Positions 31,622 to 40,581 of a stretch of 43,482 nucleotides of DNA are shown in pieces. The stretch covers positions 7,353 through 50,834 of the forward strand of contig VYBO01000062.1 in assembly GCA_009844405.1 (NCBI GenBank), given 5' to 3'. Position numbers and translations under genes: made by a program. The first letter of the stretch is position 1. Every line of letters starts with the position of its first letter. Below the pieces are notes generated by a model. That model saw only the letters and a list, made by a program, of their open reading frames with translations. It was not told the origin of the DNA and ran no database searches. This stretch comes from Acidimicrobiaceae bacterium. GTDB taxonomy: Bacteria > Actinomycetota > Acidimicrobiia > Acidimicrobiales > Aldehydirespiratoraceae.

Positions 31622-33445
31622 ATGGACACCGACGATGCAGGGGCGGAAGTGGACCCGCGGATCCGTCGCAGCCCCGACGACACCGACGTCAACCTGACGG
31701 AGGCGACCGTCGCCCTCCATGACTGGGAGGAGGAGGAGGAGCGCCGCCGCGCCGACGCGATCGCCAACCGCAAGTCGTTCGAGGGCCTTCAGATCGATCC
31801 CGACATAGACTTCTACCCCGAGGTCTCCGACCGGGAGCCCGGGGACCGCAACATCGTGCGGGCCGGGTTCGACATCCACCCGCAGGTCACGTTCTGGGCG
31901 TCGGGATTCCTGGTGGTGTTCATCCTGTTGTCGATATTCGTCGACGCCACCCAGGACGTGTTCAGCGAGATCCTCGACTTCATCAACGGGTCGCTGGGCT
32001 GGTTCTACATTCTCGACTTCAACATCTTCGTGCTGGTGGCGCTGTACTTCGCGTTCAGCCGCTACGGGAAGATCAAGCTCGGCGGCCCGTTCGCCCTGCC
32101 GGAGTTCTCCACGGTCTCCTGGTACGCGATGCTGCTGTCGGCGGGATTGGGCATAGGACTGATGTTCTGGGGGGTGGCTGAACCCATCTTCCACTTCACG
32201 TCCCCGGCGCCGCTGTTCGATGTGGAGCCGGGCAGCGTCGAGGCCGGCAAGGCTGCGCTGGCCACCACCTACCTGCATTGGGGGATCCACGGTTGGGCCC
32301 TCTACGGGCTGACCGCGCTGGCTCTGGGCTTCTTCGCATACAACCGGGGGCTGCCGCTCACGTTCCGGTCGATCTTCTACCCGATCCTCGGGCCGCGCAT
32401 CTACGGCACTTGGGGCCATGTCATCGACATCCTGACCGTCATCGCCACCCTGTTCGGACTGGCCACCTCGCTGGGCTTCGGCGCCCAGCAGGGGGCTGCC
32501 GGCCTGAACAAGCTCTTCGGGCTGCCCGACGAGACGTGGTTCCAGATCGTCCTGATCCTCGCCATCACCGGGCTGGCCACCATCTCGGTGGTCGCGGGGC
32601 TCGACGCGGGGGTCAAGCGGCTCAGCGAGCTGAACATCTGGCTGGCAGGCGCCTTCCTGATGTTCGTGCTGCTGGTCGGCCCGACGCTGTTCATCCTGTC
32701 GCTGTACACCCAGAGCCTCGGCTACTACGTGCAGGTCCTGCCGGAGTTCGCGTTCTGGAACGCAGCCTTCGAGGAGACCCAGTGGCAGGCATGGTGGACG
32801 ATCTTCTACTGGGGATGGTGGATCTCGTGGTCGCCGTTCGTCGGAATGTTCATCGCCAGGATCTCCAAGGGCCGGTCGGTGCGCGAGTTGCTGATGGGAT
32901 GCATCTTCCTTCCCTCGATCCTCTGCTTCCTGTGGATGTCGGTCTTCGGGGGCTCGGCCATCGACCTGCAGATCAGCGGGGAACGTGATGTGGCCAACGC
33001 GGTCAACGAGAACGTGGCCACCGCCCTGTTCGACATGCTGGAGGCGTTCCCGCTCACCGGCATCGTCTCGTTCATCGGCGTGCTGCTGCTGGTGTCGTTC
33101 TTCGTGACCTCCTCGGACTCGGGCTCGCTGGTGGTCGACCACCTCACCTCGGGCGGCAAGCTCGACTCGCCCAAGCCCCAGAGGGTCTTCTGGGCCGTGA
33201 TGGAGGGCGTGGTGGCGATCGCGCTGCTGATCGGCGGCGGGCTGAGCGCGCTGCAGACGGCGGCAGTCTCGATCGGGCTGCCGTTCGCGGTGATCCTGCT
33301 TGTCATGTGCTGGAGCATGAAGAAGGCCTTCACCGAGGAGCTCGACCTGCTCGAGAGCCACTACGACGAGCAGATCTTCCGCTCCCAGCACAGCGGGCTG
33401 ATTGCCCAGGTGAAGGAACGGCTCGCAGAGGGGCCGAAGAAGTGA
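31622..33445 (+). CDS. BCCT-family betaine/carnitine/choline transporter
   Basis: The 607-residue secondary transporter has an acidic cytoplasmic N-terminal extension of about 85 residues, then about twelve transmembrane segments. It carries the BCCT signatures GLGIGLMFWGVAEPIFHF (about 173-190) and WTIFYWGWWISWSPFVGMFI (about 391-410), plus VTSSDSGSLVV near the last helices. The GxGxG stretch in the third helix is the form found in betaine transporters that couple to sodium. It imports a quaternary-ammonium compatible solute. ATG 31622 follows an AGGGGGA ribosome site. It is followed after 31 bp by a binding protein, an unusual partner because BCCT carriers are not known to need one. Confidence 0.95.
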   Translation: MDTDDAGAEVDPRIRRSPDDTDVNLTEATVALHDWEEEEERRRADAIANRKSFEGLQIDPDIDFYPEVSDREPGDRNIVRAGFDIHPQVTFWASGFLVVFILLSIFVDATQDVFSEILDFINGSLGWFYILDFNIFVLVALYFAFSRYGKIKLGGPFALPEFSTVSWYAMLLSAGLGIGLMFWGVAEPIFHFTSPAPLFDVEPGSVEAGKAALATTYLHWGIHGWALYGLTALALGFFAYNRGLPLTFRSIFYPILGPRIYGTWGHVIDILTVIATLFGLATSLGFGAQQGAAGLNKLFGLPDETWFQIVLILAITGLATISVVAGLDAGVKRLSELNIWLAGAFLMFVLLVGPTLFILSLYTQSLGYYVQVLPEFAFWNAAFEETQWQAWWTIFYWGWWISWSPFVGMFIARISKGRSVRELLMGCIFLPSILCFLWMSVFGGSAIDLQISGERDVANAVNENVATALFDMLEAFPLTGIVSFIGVLLLVSFFVTSSDSGSLVVDHLTSGGKLDSPKPQRVFWAVMEGVVAIALLIGGGLSALQTAAVSIGLPFAVILLVMCWSMKKAFTEELDLLESHYDEQIFRSQHSGLIAQVKERLAEGPKK

Positions 33446-33476
33446 CGGGCCGGCTTGAGAAGGGAGGAGGCTCGAA

Positions 33477-34493
33477 ATGAGAAACCAAAGACGCAATGCC
33501 ATGGTGCTGGCCGGAGCGCTGGCCGCACTCGTCGTCGTGGCCCTCGTCGTCATCTTCAGCGGTGAGGAGGAGGACCAGACAGTGAGCATGGCCCGGGCCA
33601 ATTGGTCCAGCGGCTACATGCAGGCCGAGATCTACGCGCAGCTCATCGGCGAGCTGGGCTACACGGTCACGGACCCCGCCGATCACACCCTAAGCCCGTA
33701 CTCCTTCTATCCGGCGCTGGACAGCGGGCAGTACGACCTGTGGGCCAACGGCTGGTTCCCCACCCACGACATCTTCCTCACGTCCGAGACGGCCGCCGGG
33801 CTGGAATACGACCGCAGCATCGAAGCGGTCGGGCAGCAGGTCGAGTCGGGCGCCCTCCAGGGGTACATGATCGACAAGGCCACCGCCGATGCCATGGGCA
33901 TCACCTCGATGAGCCAGCTCGAGAACCCGTCGGTCGCGGCGGTGTTCGACCGGGACGGCGACGGCCTCGCCGACCTCGTCGGCTGCAACGTGGGCTGGGG
34001 CTGCGAGGCCATCATCGACGACCACATCGCCGAACTCGGCTGGGGCGACAACGTCGAGCAGGTGTCGGGCTCCTACGGCGCGCTGATGCAGGGAGTCCAG
34101 GAAAGGGTGGCGGCCGGTGACCCGGTGCTGTTCTACGCATGGACGCCCAACTGGACCTACGAGGCCCTCGCACCGGGGGTCGACGCGGTCTGGCTGGAGT
34201 CGCCGGCTCTGGAGGACGACGAGGGCGCCACCGAGGTCCGGGGCCTCGCCGGCTGCGCCGGCAACCCCTGCAACCTGGGATGGCCGGTCAACAGCATCCG
34301 GGCGGTCGCCAACAGCGAATTCCTCGACGACAAGTCCGACATCCGGCGCCTGCTCGAGCAGGTGCAGATCCCGCTGGGTGACATCGCCGCTCAGAACGCC
34401 AAGGCGAACCCCGACGCCAAGGCCGACGCGGCCGCATGGATCGCCGACAACCGGGCCTTGGTCGACATCTGGCTGACGAACGCCAGAGGCTGA
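33477..34493 (+). CDS. OpuAC/ProX-type glycine-betaine-like binding protein, membrane-anchored
   Basis: The 338-residue protein has a basic N-terminus and one hydrophobic helix (about 9-27) with no lipobox cysteine, so it is exported or anchored by an uncleaved helix. The binding domain shares blocks with the channel-fused domain at 29367-31445: DLWANGWFPTHD, FDRDGDGLADLVGCNVGWGC, YAWTPNWT, and the C-terminal RRLLEQVQIPLGDIAAQNAK. The Asp-rich DRDGDG loop may bind calcium and the two nearby Cys may form a disulfide. Trp and Tyr residues in WTPNW are expected to cage a trimethylammonium group. A strong GGGAGGAGG ribosome site precedes the ATG. No ABC permease or ATPase is encoded here. Confidence 0.9.
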   Translation: MRNQRRNAMVLAGALAALVVVALVVIFSGEEEDQTVSMARANWSSGYMQAEIYAQLIGELGYTVTDPADHTLSPYSFYPALDSGQYDLWANGWFPTHDIFLTSETAAGLEYDRSIEAVGQQVESGALQGYMIDKATADAMGITSMSQLENPSVAAVFDRDGDGLADLVGCNVGWGCEAIIDDHIAELGWGDNVEQVSGSYGALMQGVQERVAAGDPVLFYAWTPNWTYEALAPGVDAVWLESPALEDDEGATEVRGLAGCAGNPCNLGWPVNSIRAVANSEFLDDKSDIRRLLEQVQIPLGDIAAQNAKANPDAKADAAAWIADNRALVDIWLTNARG

Positions 34494-34514
34494 CCGGACG
34501 GAACTCCTAGACCC

Positions 34515-34559
34515 GAGCCCGTATGGGGCGCCGGCCGGGCCGGCGGCCTATACGGGCTC
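34515..34559. terminator. Bidirectional hairpin terminator between binding protein and rrf2
   Basis: GAGCCCGTAT (34515-34524) pairs perfectly with ATACGGGCTC (34550-34559), and an inner GCCGGCC/GGCCGGC stem (34530-34544) stacks inside it. It lies 22 bases after the binding-protein stop and overlaps the last codons of the convergent rrf2 gene. There is no U-tract, as is usual in high-GC actinobacteria. Confidence 0.75.
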
Positions 34560-34997
34560 GCCGTCGGCCGGCCAGGGAGCCTCCCCCTGGGCCATGGCGG
34601 TTATCTGGGCCAGGCTGAAGGAGTCGAGGAACCGGCGCATGTGCGAGCCAGAGGCCGACCAGATCGCCAGCAGCACGCACTGCCCCTCATGGTCGCAGGC
34701 GCCGTCGGTGTGGGGCTCCCCGAAGTCGCCCGCGGCGATGGGGCCGTCCACCGCCCGCACGATCTCTGACAGCTTGATGTCGGCGGGATCGCGGGCCAGC
34801 ACGTAGCCGCCGCCCACACCCCGCTTGGAGCGCACCAGGCCGGCGCCCTTCAGGGCCAGGAGTATCTGCTCCAGGTAGGGCTGGGGAAGGGCGGTGCGCT
34901 CGGCGATCTCACGCACCGAAGTGGGCGCGTTCTCCCCATGGAGCGCCAGGGACAGCAGGGCCCGGGATGCGTAGTCCCCGCGTGTCGACACCCTCAT
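34548..34997 (-). CDS. Rrf2-family transcriptional regulator
   Basis: The 149-residue protein has the winged-helix Rrf2 domain: MRVSTRGDYASRALLSLAL, TSVREIAERTALPQPYLEQI, LLALKGAGLVRSKRGVGGGY. Iron-sulfur members use three cysteines; here only C101 and C107 (CDHEGQC) are found and the third position is Trp, while D8 and H103 are present, so a cluster with mixed ligands is possible. Such proteins sense iron-sulfur status, nitric oxide or cysteine. A GGGGAGGG ribosome site precedes the ATG. It is convergent with the binding-protein gene and its own target is unknown. Confidence 0.9.
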   Translation of the reverse strand: MRVSTRGDYASRALLSLALHGENAPTSVREIAERTALPQPYLEQILLALKGAGLVRSKRGVGGGYVLARDPADIKLSEIVRAVDGPIAAGDFGEPHTDGACDHEGQCVLLAIWSASGSHMRRFLDSFSLAQITAMAQGEAPWPADGEPV

Positions 34998-35089
34998 GGT
35001 CGCGAACCCTCCCCGACGACGGAGACCGCAACCGGGACCGGGCCGCAGTCCCCGCGTATCGACGCCAGCATGGTGGCATCCTAGATGCC

Positions 35090-36214
35090 GTGGACCCCCC
35101 GGAACCTGTCGCCGCGCCCCAAGAGCCGGTCCTGCCGGCCTACGGAGGCGGCTGCGTGGCCGACATCGTGCCCTCGATACTGGAGACCGGCCTCCAAGGA
35201 CCGCCGGGACCGCTGCCCCCGGAGATCCTCGAGGCCCGGGCCGTGGTGGTGCTCGTCCTAGACGGGCTCGGCGCCGAGCAGCTCTCGGCCCGGCCGAACG
35301 TGGCGCCGACGCTGAACGAGATGCATGCGTCCACGATCACGACCGTGGCCCCGAGCACCACCGCCTCCGCCCTCACCTCCATTGCCACCGGCGTCGGGGT
35401 GGGGGAGCACGGGATCGTGGGCTACCGGATCCCGACGCGCGACGGCAACCTCAACGTCTTGAGATGGAGAACGCCCCAGGGCGAAGCGGTGGACCGCCAT
35501 CCTCCCGAGCGATTCCAGCCGGTGGCCGCATTCGGCGGCCAGCGCCCGCCCGCACTGCAACGGGACGAGTACCGCAAGTCGGGGTTCAGCCGCGCCTACC
35601 TCGGCGACGCCCGACGGGTCGGGTACAAGATGCTGTCGAGCCTGGCGGTGGAGGCCCGCCGTCTGGTCGCCGCCGGGGAGTCGTTCGTGTACGCCTACTA
35701 CGAGGGCCTCGACATCGTGGCCCACGAGCATGCCTTCGGCGAGCACTACGAGGCCGAGTTGCGGGCCTGCGACCGTCTGATGGCCGACCTGCTCACCGTC
35801 CTTCCCCGCGGCACCGCCGTGGTGGCCACCTCCGACCACGGCCTCGTCGACTGCTCGAAGGGCCTGGTCAGGATCGACCGCTCCGTGCTCGACTGCGCGT
35901 CCGCTGAGTCGGGCGAGGCCCGGTTCCGGTGGCTGCACGCCCGCCCGGGCCGAGCCGGAGACCTGTACGAGGCCGCCGCAGGCGCCCACTCCGAGCACGC
36001 CTGGGTCCTCACCGCCACCGAATTGATCGACGGCGGCTGGCTGGGTCCGGTAGTCACCGACGCGGCCCGCTCCCGGCTGGGAGACGTGGCGCTGGTGGCC
36101 CGGGGCGCCTGGGCGTTCAGCCATCCCGACGACGGCAAGCCCAAGATAGTCGGGCGCCACGGCTCGCTCACTTCCGCCGAGATGCTCGTGCCGCTTCTCG
36201 TGCATGCCGCGTAG
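35090..36214 (+). CDS. Alkaline-phosphatase-superfamily phosphodiesterase (nucleotide pyrophosphatase-like)
   Basis: The 374-residue protein shows the type I phosphodiesterase core: VVVLVLDGLGAEQL with metal-binding D58, the nucleophile region TTVAPSTTASALTSIATG (Thr near 90), YYEGLDIVAHEHAFG, and TSDHGLVD. Close relatives hydrolyse phosphodiester or pyrophosphate bonds; the substrate is unknown. No signal peptide is seen, so it is probably cytoplasmic. GTG 35090 is used: CATCCT (35077-35082) lies exactly 7 bases before it, and no ribosome site is seen. The stop codon forms part of the bpa promoter element. Confidence 0.85.
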   Translation: MDPPEPVAAPQEPVLPAYGGGCVADIVPSILETGLQGPPGPLPPEILEARAVVVLVLDGLGAEQLSARPNVAPTLNEMHASTITTVAPSTTASALTSIATGVGVGEHGIVGYRIPTRDGNLNVLRWRTPQGEAVDRHPPERFQPVAAFGGQRPPALQRDEYRKSGFSRAYLGDARRVGYKMLSSLAVEARRLVAAGESFVYAYYEGLDIVAHEHAFGEHYEAELRACDRLMADLLTVLPRGTAVVATSDHGLVDCSKGLVRIDRSVLDCASAESGEARFRWLHARPGRAGDLYEAAAGAHSEHAWVLTATELIDGGWLGPVVTDAARSRLGDVALVARGAWAFSHPDDGKPKIVGRHGSLTSAEMLVPLLVHAA

Positions 36215-36217
36215 GGT
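36212..36217 (+). promoter_or_regulatory. Leaderless -10 element for bpa, built on a stop codon
   Basis: TAGGGT (36212-36217) matches TANNNT, starts with the TAG stop of the phosphodiesterase gene and lies exactly 7 bases before the bpa GTG (36225). No Shine-Dalgarno sequence is present. The arrangement is the same as at 7216-7229. Confidence 0.5.
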
Positions 36218-36224
36218 CTAGATC

Positions 36225-36737
36225 GTGGACAGCGATCCAGAACGCGAGGCTGAGGTGCTGGCCCCGGAGGTGGTCGGCGTCGCGGCCGGCGAGGCCGATG
36301 ACGAGATCAACGAGACGATCGATCATCCGGCCAAGGTCATGCGCATCGGCACCATGCTCAAGCAGCTGCTGGCCGAGGTCCGCTCCACCGATCTGGACGA
36401 GGCCAGCCGGCAGCGGCTGCGCGAGATCTACGAGACGTCGGTGGGGGAGGTCGGCTCCGCCCTGTCGCCGGACCTGCGCGAGGAACTGGCGAGGCTCGCC
36501 TCGCCCTTCGACGGGACCGAGACCCCGTCCGCCATGGAGCTCCAGGTCGCCAAGGCCCAGCTGGTGGGGTGGCTCGAAGGCCTCATCCAGGGTATGAAGG
36601 CCATGCTCCTAGCCCAGCAGATGAGCGCCCACCAGCAGCTCCAGTCGATGCGAGGCGAGCTACCCCCAGGAGTCGACCCGTACCAGCGACCCCAGCCACC
36701 ACCAGACGCCGGAGGCCGCCACGGCACATACCTCTGA
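36225..36737 (+). CDS. bpa: Bacterial proteasome activator Bpa/PafE
   Basis: The 170-residue protein belongs to the DUF2587 family: an acidic N-terminus, a helical bundle (about 30-145, containing HPAKVMRIGTMLKQLLAEVR and the Gln-rich AMLLAQQMSAHQQLQSM), and a flexible tail ending in GTYL. Mycobacterial Bpa ends in GQYL, the hydrophobic-Tyr-X motif that docks into and opens the 20S proteasome. Twelve-fold Bpa rings feed unfolded proteins to the proteasome without ATP. Its presence implies that the genome encodes proteasome subunits elsewhere. Confidence 0.94.
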   Translation: MDSDPEREAEVLAPEVVGVAAGEADDEINETIDHPAKVMRIGTMLKQLLAEVRSTDLDEASRQRLREIYETSVGEVGSALSPDLREELARLASPFDGTETPSAMELQVAKAQLVGWLEGLIQGMKAMLLAQQMSAHQQLQSMRGELPPGVDPYQRPQPPPDAGGRHGTYL

Positions 36738-36784
36738 TCGTCGACAAGGAAGCCCCGACGCGCCGGCCGGGCAAGCAATGACAG

Positions 36785-36814
36785 TTGCGCGGCGGGTCAG
36801 ACAGCGCATATGGT
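36785..36814 (+). promoter_or_regulatory. Candidate dnaE promoter
   Basis: TTGCGC (36785-36790) and TATGGT (36809-36814) are separated by 18 bp, giving a start near 36821. The -35 is almost the same as that of mraZ (TTGCGT). It would produce a leader of about 60 bases carrying the DnaA-box-like motifs and an AGGAGG ribosome site (36875-36880). Confidence 0.5.
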
Positions 36815-36834
36815 CCGAATGACATCTGTGTGAT

Positions 36835-36875
36835 TCATCCACAGTTGGTTCAACACCCCATCCACAGTGTCCACA
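36835..36875 (+). promoter_or_regulatory. Cluster of three DnaA-box-like motifs upstream of dnaE
   Basis: TCATCCACA (36835-36843) matches the DnaA consensus TTATCCACA at 8 of 9 positions, CCATCCACA (36858-36866) at 7 and GTGTCCACA (36867-36875) at 6. All are in the same orientation between the candidate promoter and the start codon. They could let DnaA tune replicase expression. Confidence 0.4.
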
Positions 36876-36882
36876 GGAGGCA

Positions 36883-39800
36883 ATGGTGGCTGACTCCTTC
36901 GTCCACCTCCACACCCACACCGAGTACTCGATCCTCGACGGCGCATCCCGGCTCGACGAGCTGATCGCGGCGGCGGCCGCCGACGGCCAGCCGGCCCTGG
37001 GCATCACCGACCACGGCAACATGTACGGGGTCCTCGACTTCTACCGAAAGTGCAAGGACCGAGACATCAAGCCGGTCATCGGCCTCGAGGCGTACATGGC
37101 CCACGAGTCCCGCCACGAGCGACCGCCCCGGCGGGGCCGGGTGGACGACTCCGGCGGCGACACCGAGGGCGGCGGCAAGCTCTACTACCACCTGACGCTG
37201 CTGGCCACCGGCGACACCGGCTACAAGAACCTCATCAAGGTGGCCAGCCGGGCGTTCATGGAGGGCTACTACTACAAGCCCCGCTGCGACTGGGAGACGC
37301 TCAACGATCACAGCGAGGGCCTGATCGCCACCACCGGCTGCCTCGGAGGCCAGGTGCCCCAGGCGCTGCTGCGGGGAAACCCCGAGGAGGCCCTCGCCAA
37401 GGCGGCCCGCTTCCAGGAGATATTCGGCCGCGACAACTACTTCGTGGAGATGCAGGACCACGGCATCCCCGAGCAGCACCGCATCAACCCCCAGCTGCTC
37501 GAGATCGCCGGCAAGCTCGAGGCGCCACTGCTGGCCACCAACGACAGCCACTACACACACCGCCACGACGCGGCCGCCCACGACGCGCTGCTGTGCGTGC
37601 AGACCGGCTCGCTGCTCTCCGACGCGGACAGGCTCAAGTTCCACGGCGACGACCACTACCTCAAGTCGGCGGCCGAGATGCGCGGCCTCTTCTCCGAGAT
37701 CCCCGAGGCATGCGACAACACCCTCCTCATCGCCGAGCGGTCCGAGGTGAACATCGAGTTCGGCACGCCCCGCCTGCCGCATTTCCAGGTCCCCGACGGC
37801 TTCGCCGGCGACCGCGAGTACCTGGAGCACCTCGCCTACGCCGGGGCCCGCGAGCGCTGGGGCGACCCCCTGCCCGCCGAGGCGGCCGAGCGTCTTGCCT
37901 ACGAGCTCGAGGTCATCAACAATATGGGGTTCGCCTCGTACTTCCTGATCACCTGGGACCTGATCGCCTACGCCCGGCGCCGGGGCATCCGGGTGGGCCC
38001 GGGCCGGGGCTCGGCCGCTGGCTGCGCAGTGGCCTACAGCCTGCGCATCACCGATCTCGACCCGATCCGCTACGACCTGCTGTTCGAGCGGTTCCTCAAC
38101 CCATCGAGGGTGTCGATGCCCGACATCGACATGGACTTCGACTCGCGCCACCGCGACGAGATCATCCGCTACGCCGCCGAGAAGTACAGCCGCGGCGGCC
38201 AGGACCACGTGGCCCAGATCGTCACCTTCTCCAGGATCAAGGCCCGGGCCGCGGTGCGCGACGCGGCCCGCGTGCTCGGCTACCCCCACTCGCTGGGCGA
38301 CCGGATCGCCAAGGCCATGCCGCCGCTGATCCTGGGCCGCGACACCCCGCTGCGGTACTGCTTCGAGGAGTCCGAGGAGCATCGCGACGGGTTCGCGGCG
38401 GCGGCCGAGTTGCGCCAGATGTACGAGGGCGACCCTGACGTGGCCAAAGTGGTGGACTCCGCCCGGGGCCTCGAGGGCATGCGCCGCCAGGACAGCATCC
38501 ACGCCGCAGCCGTGGTGATAACCCCCGAGCCGCTCACAGAGTACATGCCCATCCAGCGCAAGCCGGAATCGGGCAAGGACCCGTCCGAGGCCCCCGTCGT
38601 CACCCAGTACGAGATGCACGGAGTGGAGGACCTCGGCCTGCTGAAGATGGACTTCCTGGGCCTGCGCAACCTCGACGTCATCACCGACACGGTCCGGCTG
38701 GTCGAGCGCACCAGAGGCGCGGCCGTCGATGTCGGCGCCGTCCCGCTGGACGACGGCGCCACCTTCGAGATGCTGCGGGCGGGCGACACCGTGGGGGTCT
38801 TCCAGCTTGAGAACCCCCAGGTGCGCTCCCTGATCCGCTCCCTGGCGCCCACCGCCTTCGACGACATCTGCGCGCTGGTGGCCCTCTACCGGCCGGGCCC
38901 GATGGCGGCCAACATGCACAACGACTACGCCGACCGCAAGAACGGCCGAAAACCGGTCGAGTACTTCCACGACGACGCCGAGGCCATCCTGTCCGACACC
39001 TACGGGCTGATGATCTACCAGGAGAGCGTCATGCGGGTGGCCCAAAAGTTCGCGGGCTACTCCTTGGCCGAGGCCGACTCGCTCCGCAAGGCGATGGGCA
39101 AGAAGATCCGCTCCGCCATGGCCGCCGAGCAGCAGAAGTTCGTGGCTGGCGTGGCCGCCAGCGGCTACGAGGAGGGCCTGGGCGCCCAGCTCTTCAGGAT
39201 CATCGAGCAGTTCGCAGACTACGCCTTCAACAAGAGCCACAGCTACGGCTACGGCCTCGTCGCCTACCAGACCGCCTACCTCAAGGCGAACTACCCGGTC
39301 GAGTACCTCGCGGCCCTCCTCACCAGCGTCAAACGCAAGCTGGAGAACGCCTCGGTCTACCTCAACGAGTGCCGGCTGCGGGGCATCGAGGTGCTGGTCC
39401 CCGACGTCAACCGGTCGGCCTCGGACTTCACGCCCGTGCCCTGCGACGGCGAGGAGTCCGCGTCCGGACCGGGCCGGATCGTCTACGGCCTCTCCGCGGT
39501 GCGCAACGTGGGCGAGGGCGTGGTGGAGCGGGTGATCGCCGAGCGCGAGGCCGGCGGCCCCTTCGAGTCGTTCACCGACTTCGTGGAGCGGGTCGACATG
39601 GACATCCTCAACAAGCGCACCGTCGAGTCGCTGATCAAAGCGGGCGCCTTCGACTCGCTCGGCCATCCCCGCAAGGGCCTGCTGAACGCCCACGACCGGA
39701 TCATCGACATGACGCTGAGCATGCGGCGCGAGCACGACGCCGGCGTGATGTCGCTGTTCGGCGAGCCCGACGACGGGCCCGCCTTCGACGACCGGCCCCC

Positions 39801-40449
39801 GATCTCCGACGTCGAGTTCGACCGCATGCATAAGCTGGCCCACGAGAAGGAGATGCTCGGCCTGTACATCTCGGACCATCCGCTCAAGGGGATGGAGGCC
39901 CGCATCCGCCGCGAGGCCGACTGCACCATAGGCGACCTCGCCTCCGGATCGGCGGGCGGCGACGACGCCGGCTGGCGGTCGGTCGGCGGGGTGATCACGG
40001 GCCTGAATCGTCGCTGGACCCGCAAGGGCGAACTGATGGCCTCCTTCTCGCTGGAGGATCTCGAGGACAAGATCGAGGTGCTGGTGTTCCCCAGGGCGAT
40101 GTCGGAGCACGGCCCCAAGCTGGCCGACGACGCGGTGGTGGTGGTGCGGGGTCGCCTCGACGCCAAGGAGGACTCGCTCCGGTTCTTCGCCAACGAAGTC
40201 GAGTTGGTGGAGAGCGCAGACGTGGATGCTCCGCTGCGGGTCAACCTCCCGCCGGAGCACCAGAACGACCGCCTGCTGCGGGAGCTCAAGTCCGTGCTGT
40301 GCGCCCATCCCGGCGGCTCGCCGGTGGAGCTCCTGCTGGGCGGACGGCGGGTGGCGCGACTGCCCGAGGACTTCGCAGTGGACACTGCCAACGGCCTGAC
40401 GGCCGAGTTGAGGGAGCTGCTCGGCGCCGAGGCCATCGCCGCCGTCTGA
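36883..40449 (+). CDS. dnaE: DNA polymerase III alpha subunit DnaE1
   Basis: The 1188-residue replicative polymerase begins with a PHP domain (FVHLHTHTEYSILDG, about 6-20), then the C-family polymerase core with the catalytic acids D416 and D418 (MPDIDMDFDSRHRDEII) and D590 (LLKMDFLGLRNLD), a helix-hairpin-helix region (about 870-960) and an OB fold (about 1020-1110, VGGVITGLNRRWTRKGELMA). No intein is present. The PHP motif keeps its histidines, so metal-dependent proofreading is possible. ATG 36883 is 2 bases after AGGAGG; the next codon is GTG 36886 with better spacing. Confidence 0.97.
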   Translation: MVADSFVHLHTHTEYSILDGASRLDELIAAAAADGQPALGITDHGNMYGVLDFYRKCKDRDIKPVIGLEAYMAHESRHERPPRRGRVDDSGGDTEGGGKLYYHLTLLATGDTGYKNLIKVASRAFMEGYYYKPRCDWETLNDHSEGLIATTGCLGGQVPQALLRGNPEEALAKAARFQEIFGRDNYFVEMQDHGIPEQHRINPQLLEIAGKLEAPLLATNDSHYTHRHDAAAHDALLCVQTGSLLSDADRLKFHGDDHYLKSAAEMRGLFSEIPEACDNTLLIAERSEVNIEFGTPRLPHFQVPDGFAGDREYLEHLAYAGARERWGDPLPAEAAERLAYELEVINNMGFASYFLITWDLIAYARRRGIRVGPGRGSAAGCAVAYSLRITDLDPIRYDLLFERFLNPSRVSMPDIDMDFDSRHRDEIIRYAAEKYSRGGQDHVAQIVTFSRIKARAAVRDAARVLGYPHSLGDRIAKAMPPLILGRDTPLRYCFEESEEHRDGFAAAAELRQMYEGDPDVAKVVDSARGLEGMRRQDSIHAAAVVITPEPLTEYMPIQRKPESGKDPSEAPVVTQYEMHGVEDLGLLKMDFLGLRNLDVITDTVRLVERTRGAAVDVGAVPLDDGATFEMLRAGDTVGVFQLENPQVRSLIRSLAPTAFDDICALVALYRPGPMAANMHNDYADRKNGRKPVEYFHDDAEAILSDTYGLMIYQESVMRVAQKFAGYSLAEADSLRKAMGKKIRSAMAAEQQKFVAGVAASGYEEGLGAQLFRIIEQFADYAFNKSHSYGYGLVAYQTAYLKANYPVEYLAALLTSVKRKLENASVYLNECRLRGIEVLVPDVNRSASDFTPVPCDGEESASGPGRIVYGLSAVRNVGEGVVERVIAEREAGGPFESFTDFVERVDMDILNKRTVESLIKAGAFDSLGHPRKGLLNAHDRIIDMTLSMRREHDAGVMSLFGEPDDGPAFDDRPPISDVEFDRMHKLAHEKEMLGLYISDHPLKGMEARIRREADCTIGDLASGSAGGDDAGWRSVGGVITGLNRRWTRKGELMASFSLEDLEDKIEVLVFPRAMSEHGPKLADDAVVVVRGRLDAKEDSLRFFANEVELVESADVDAPLRVNLPPEHQNDRLLRELKSVLCAHPGGSPVELLLGGRRVARLPEDFAVDTANGLTAELRELLGAEAIAAV

Positions 40450-40487
40450 CCCGCGGGAGCGGCTCGCGCCCAGCAAGCCCGCCGTCT

Positions 40488-40505
40488 GGAGCGAAACGGC
40501 GCTCC
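40488..40505 (+). terminator. Possible hairpin terminator after dnaE
   Basis: GGAGCG (40488-40493) and CGCTCC (40500-40505) form a perfect 6-bp stem with a 6-base loop, 38 bases after the dnaE stop. No U-tract follows. The stem is short, so this is weak. Confidence 0.3.
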
Positions 40506-40581
40506 GAAGGTTGCGAAACCGGCCCGCGCCCCTGAGACTTGAAGGCGGACGGTACGGCGAGCGATAGGGGTGGCAGCCGTC

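Noticed and set aside
31622..34493. A standard ABC betaine uptake operon (OpuA or ProU).
   Set aside because: No ATPase with Walker motifs and no OpuAB-type permease is encoded here; the transporter has clear BCCT signatures.
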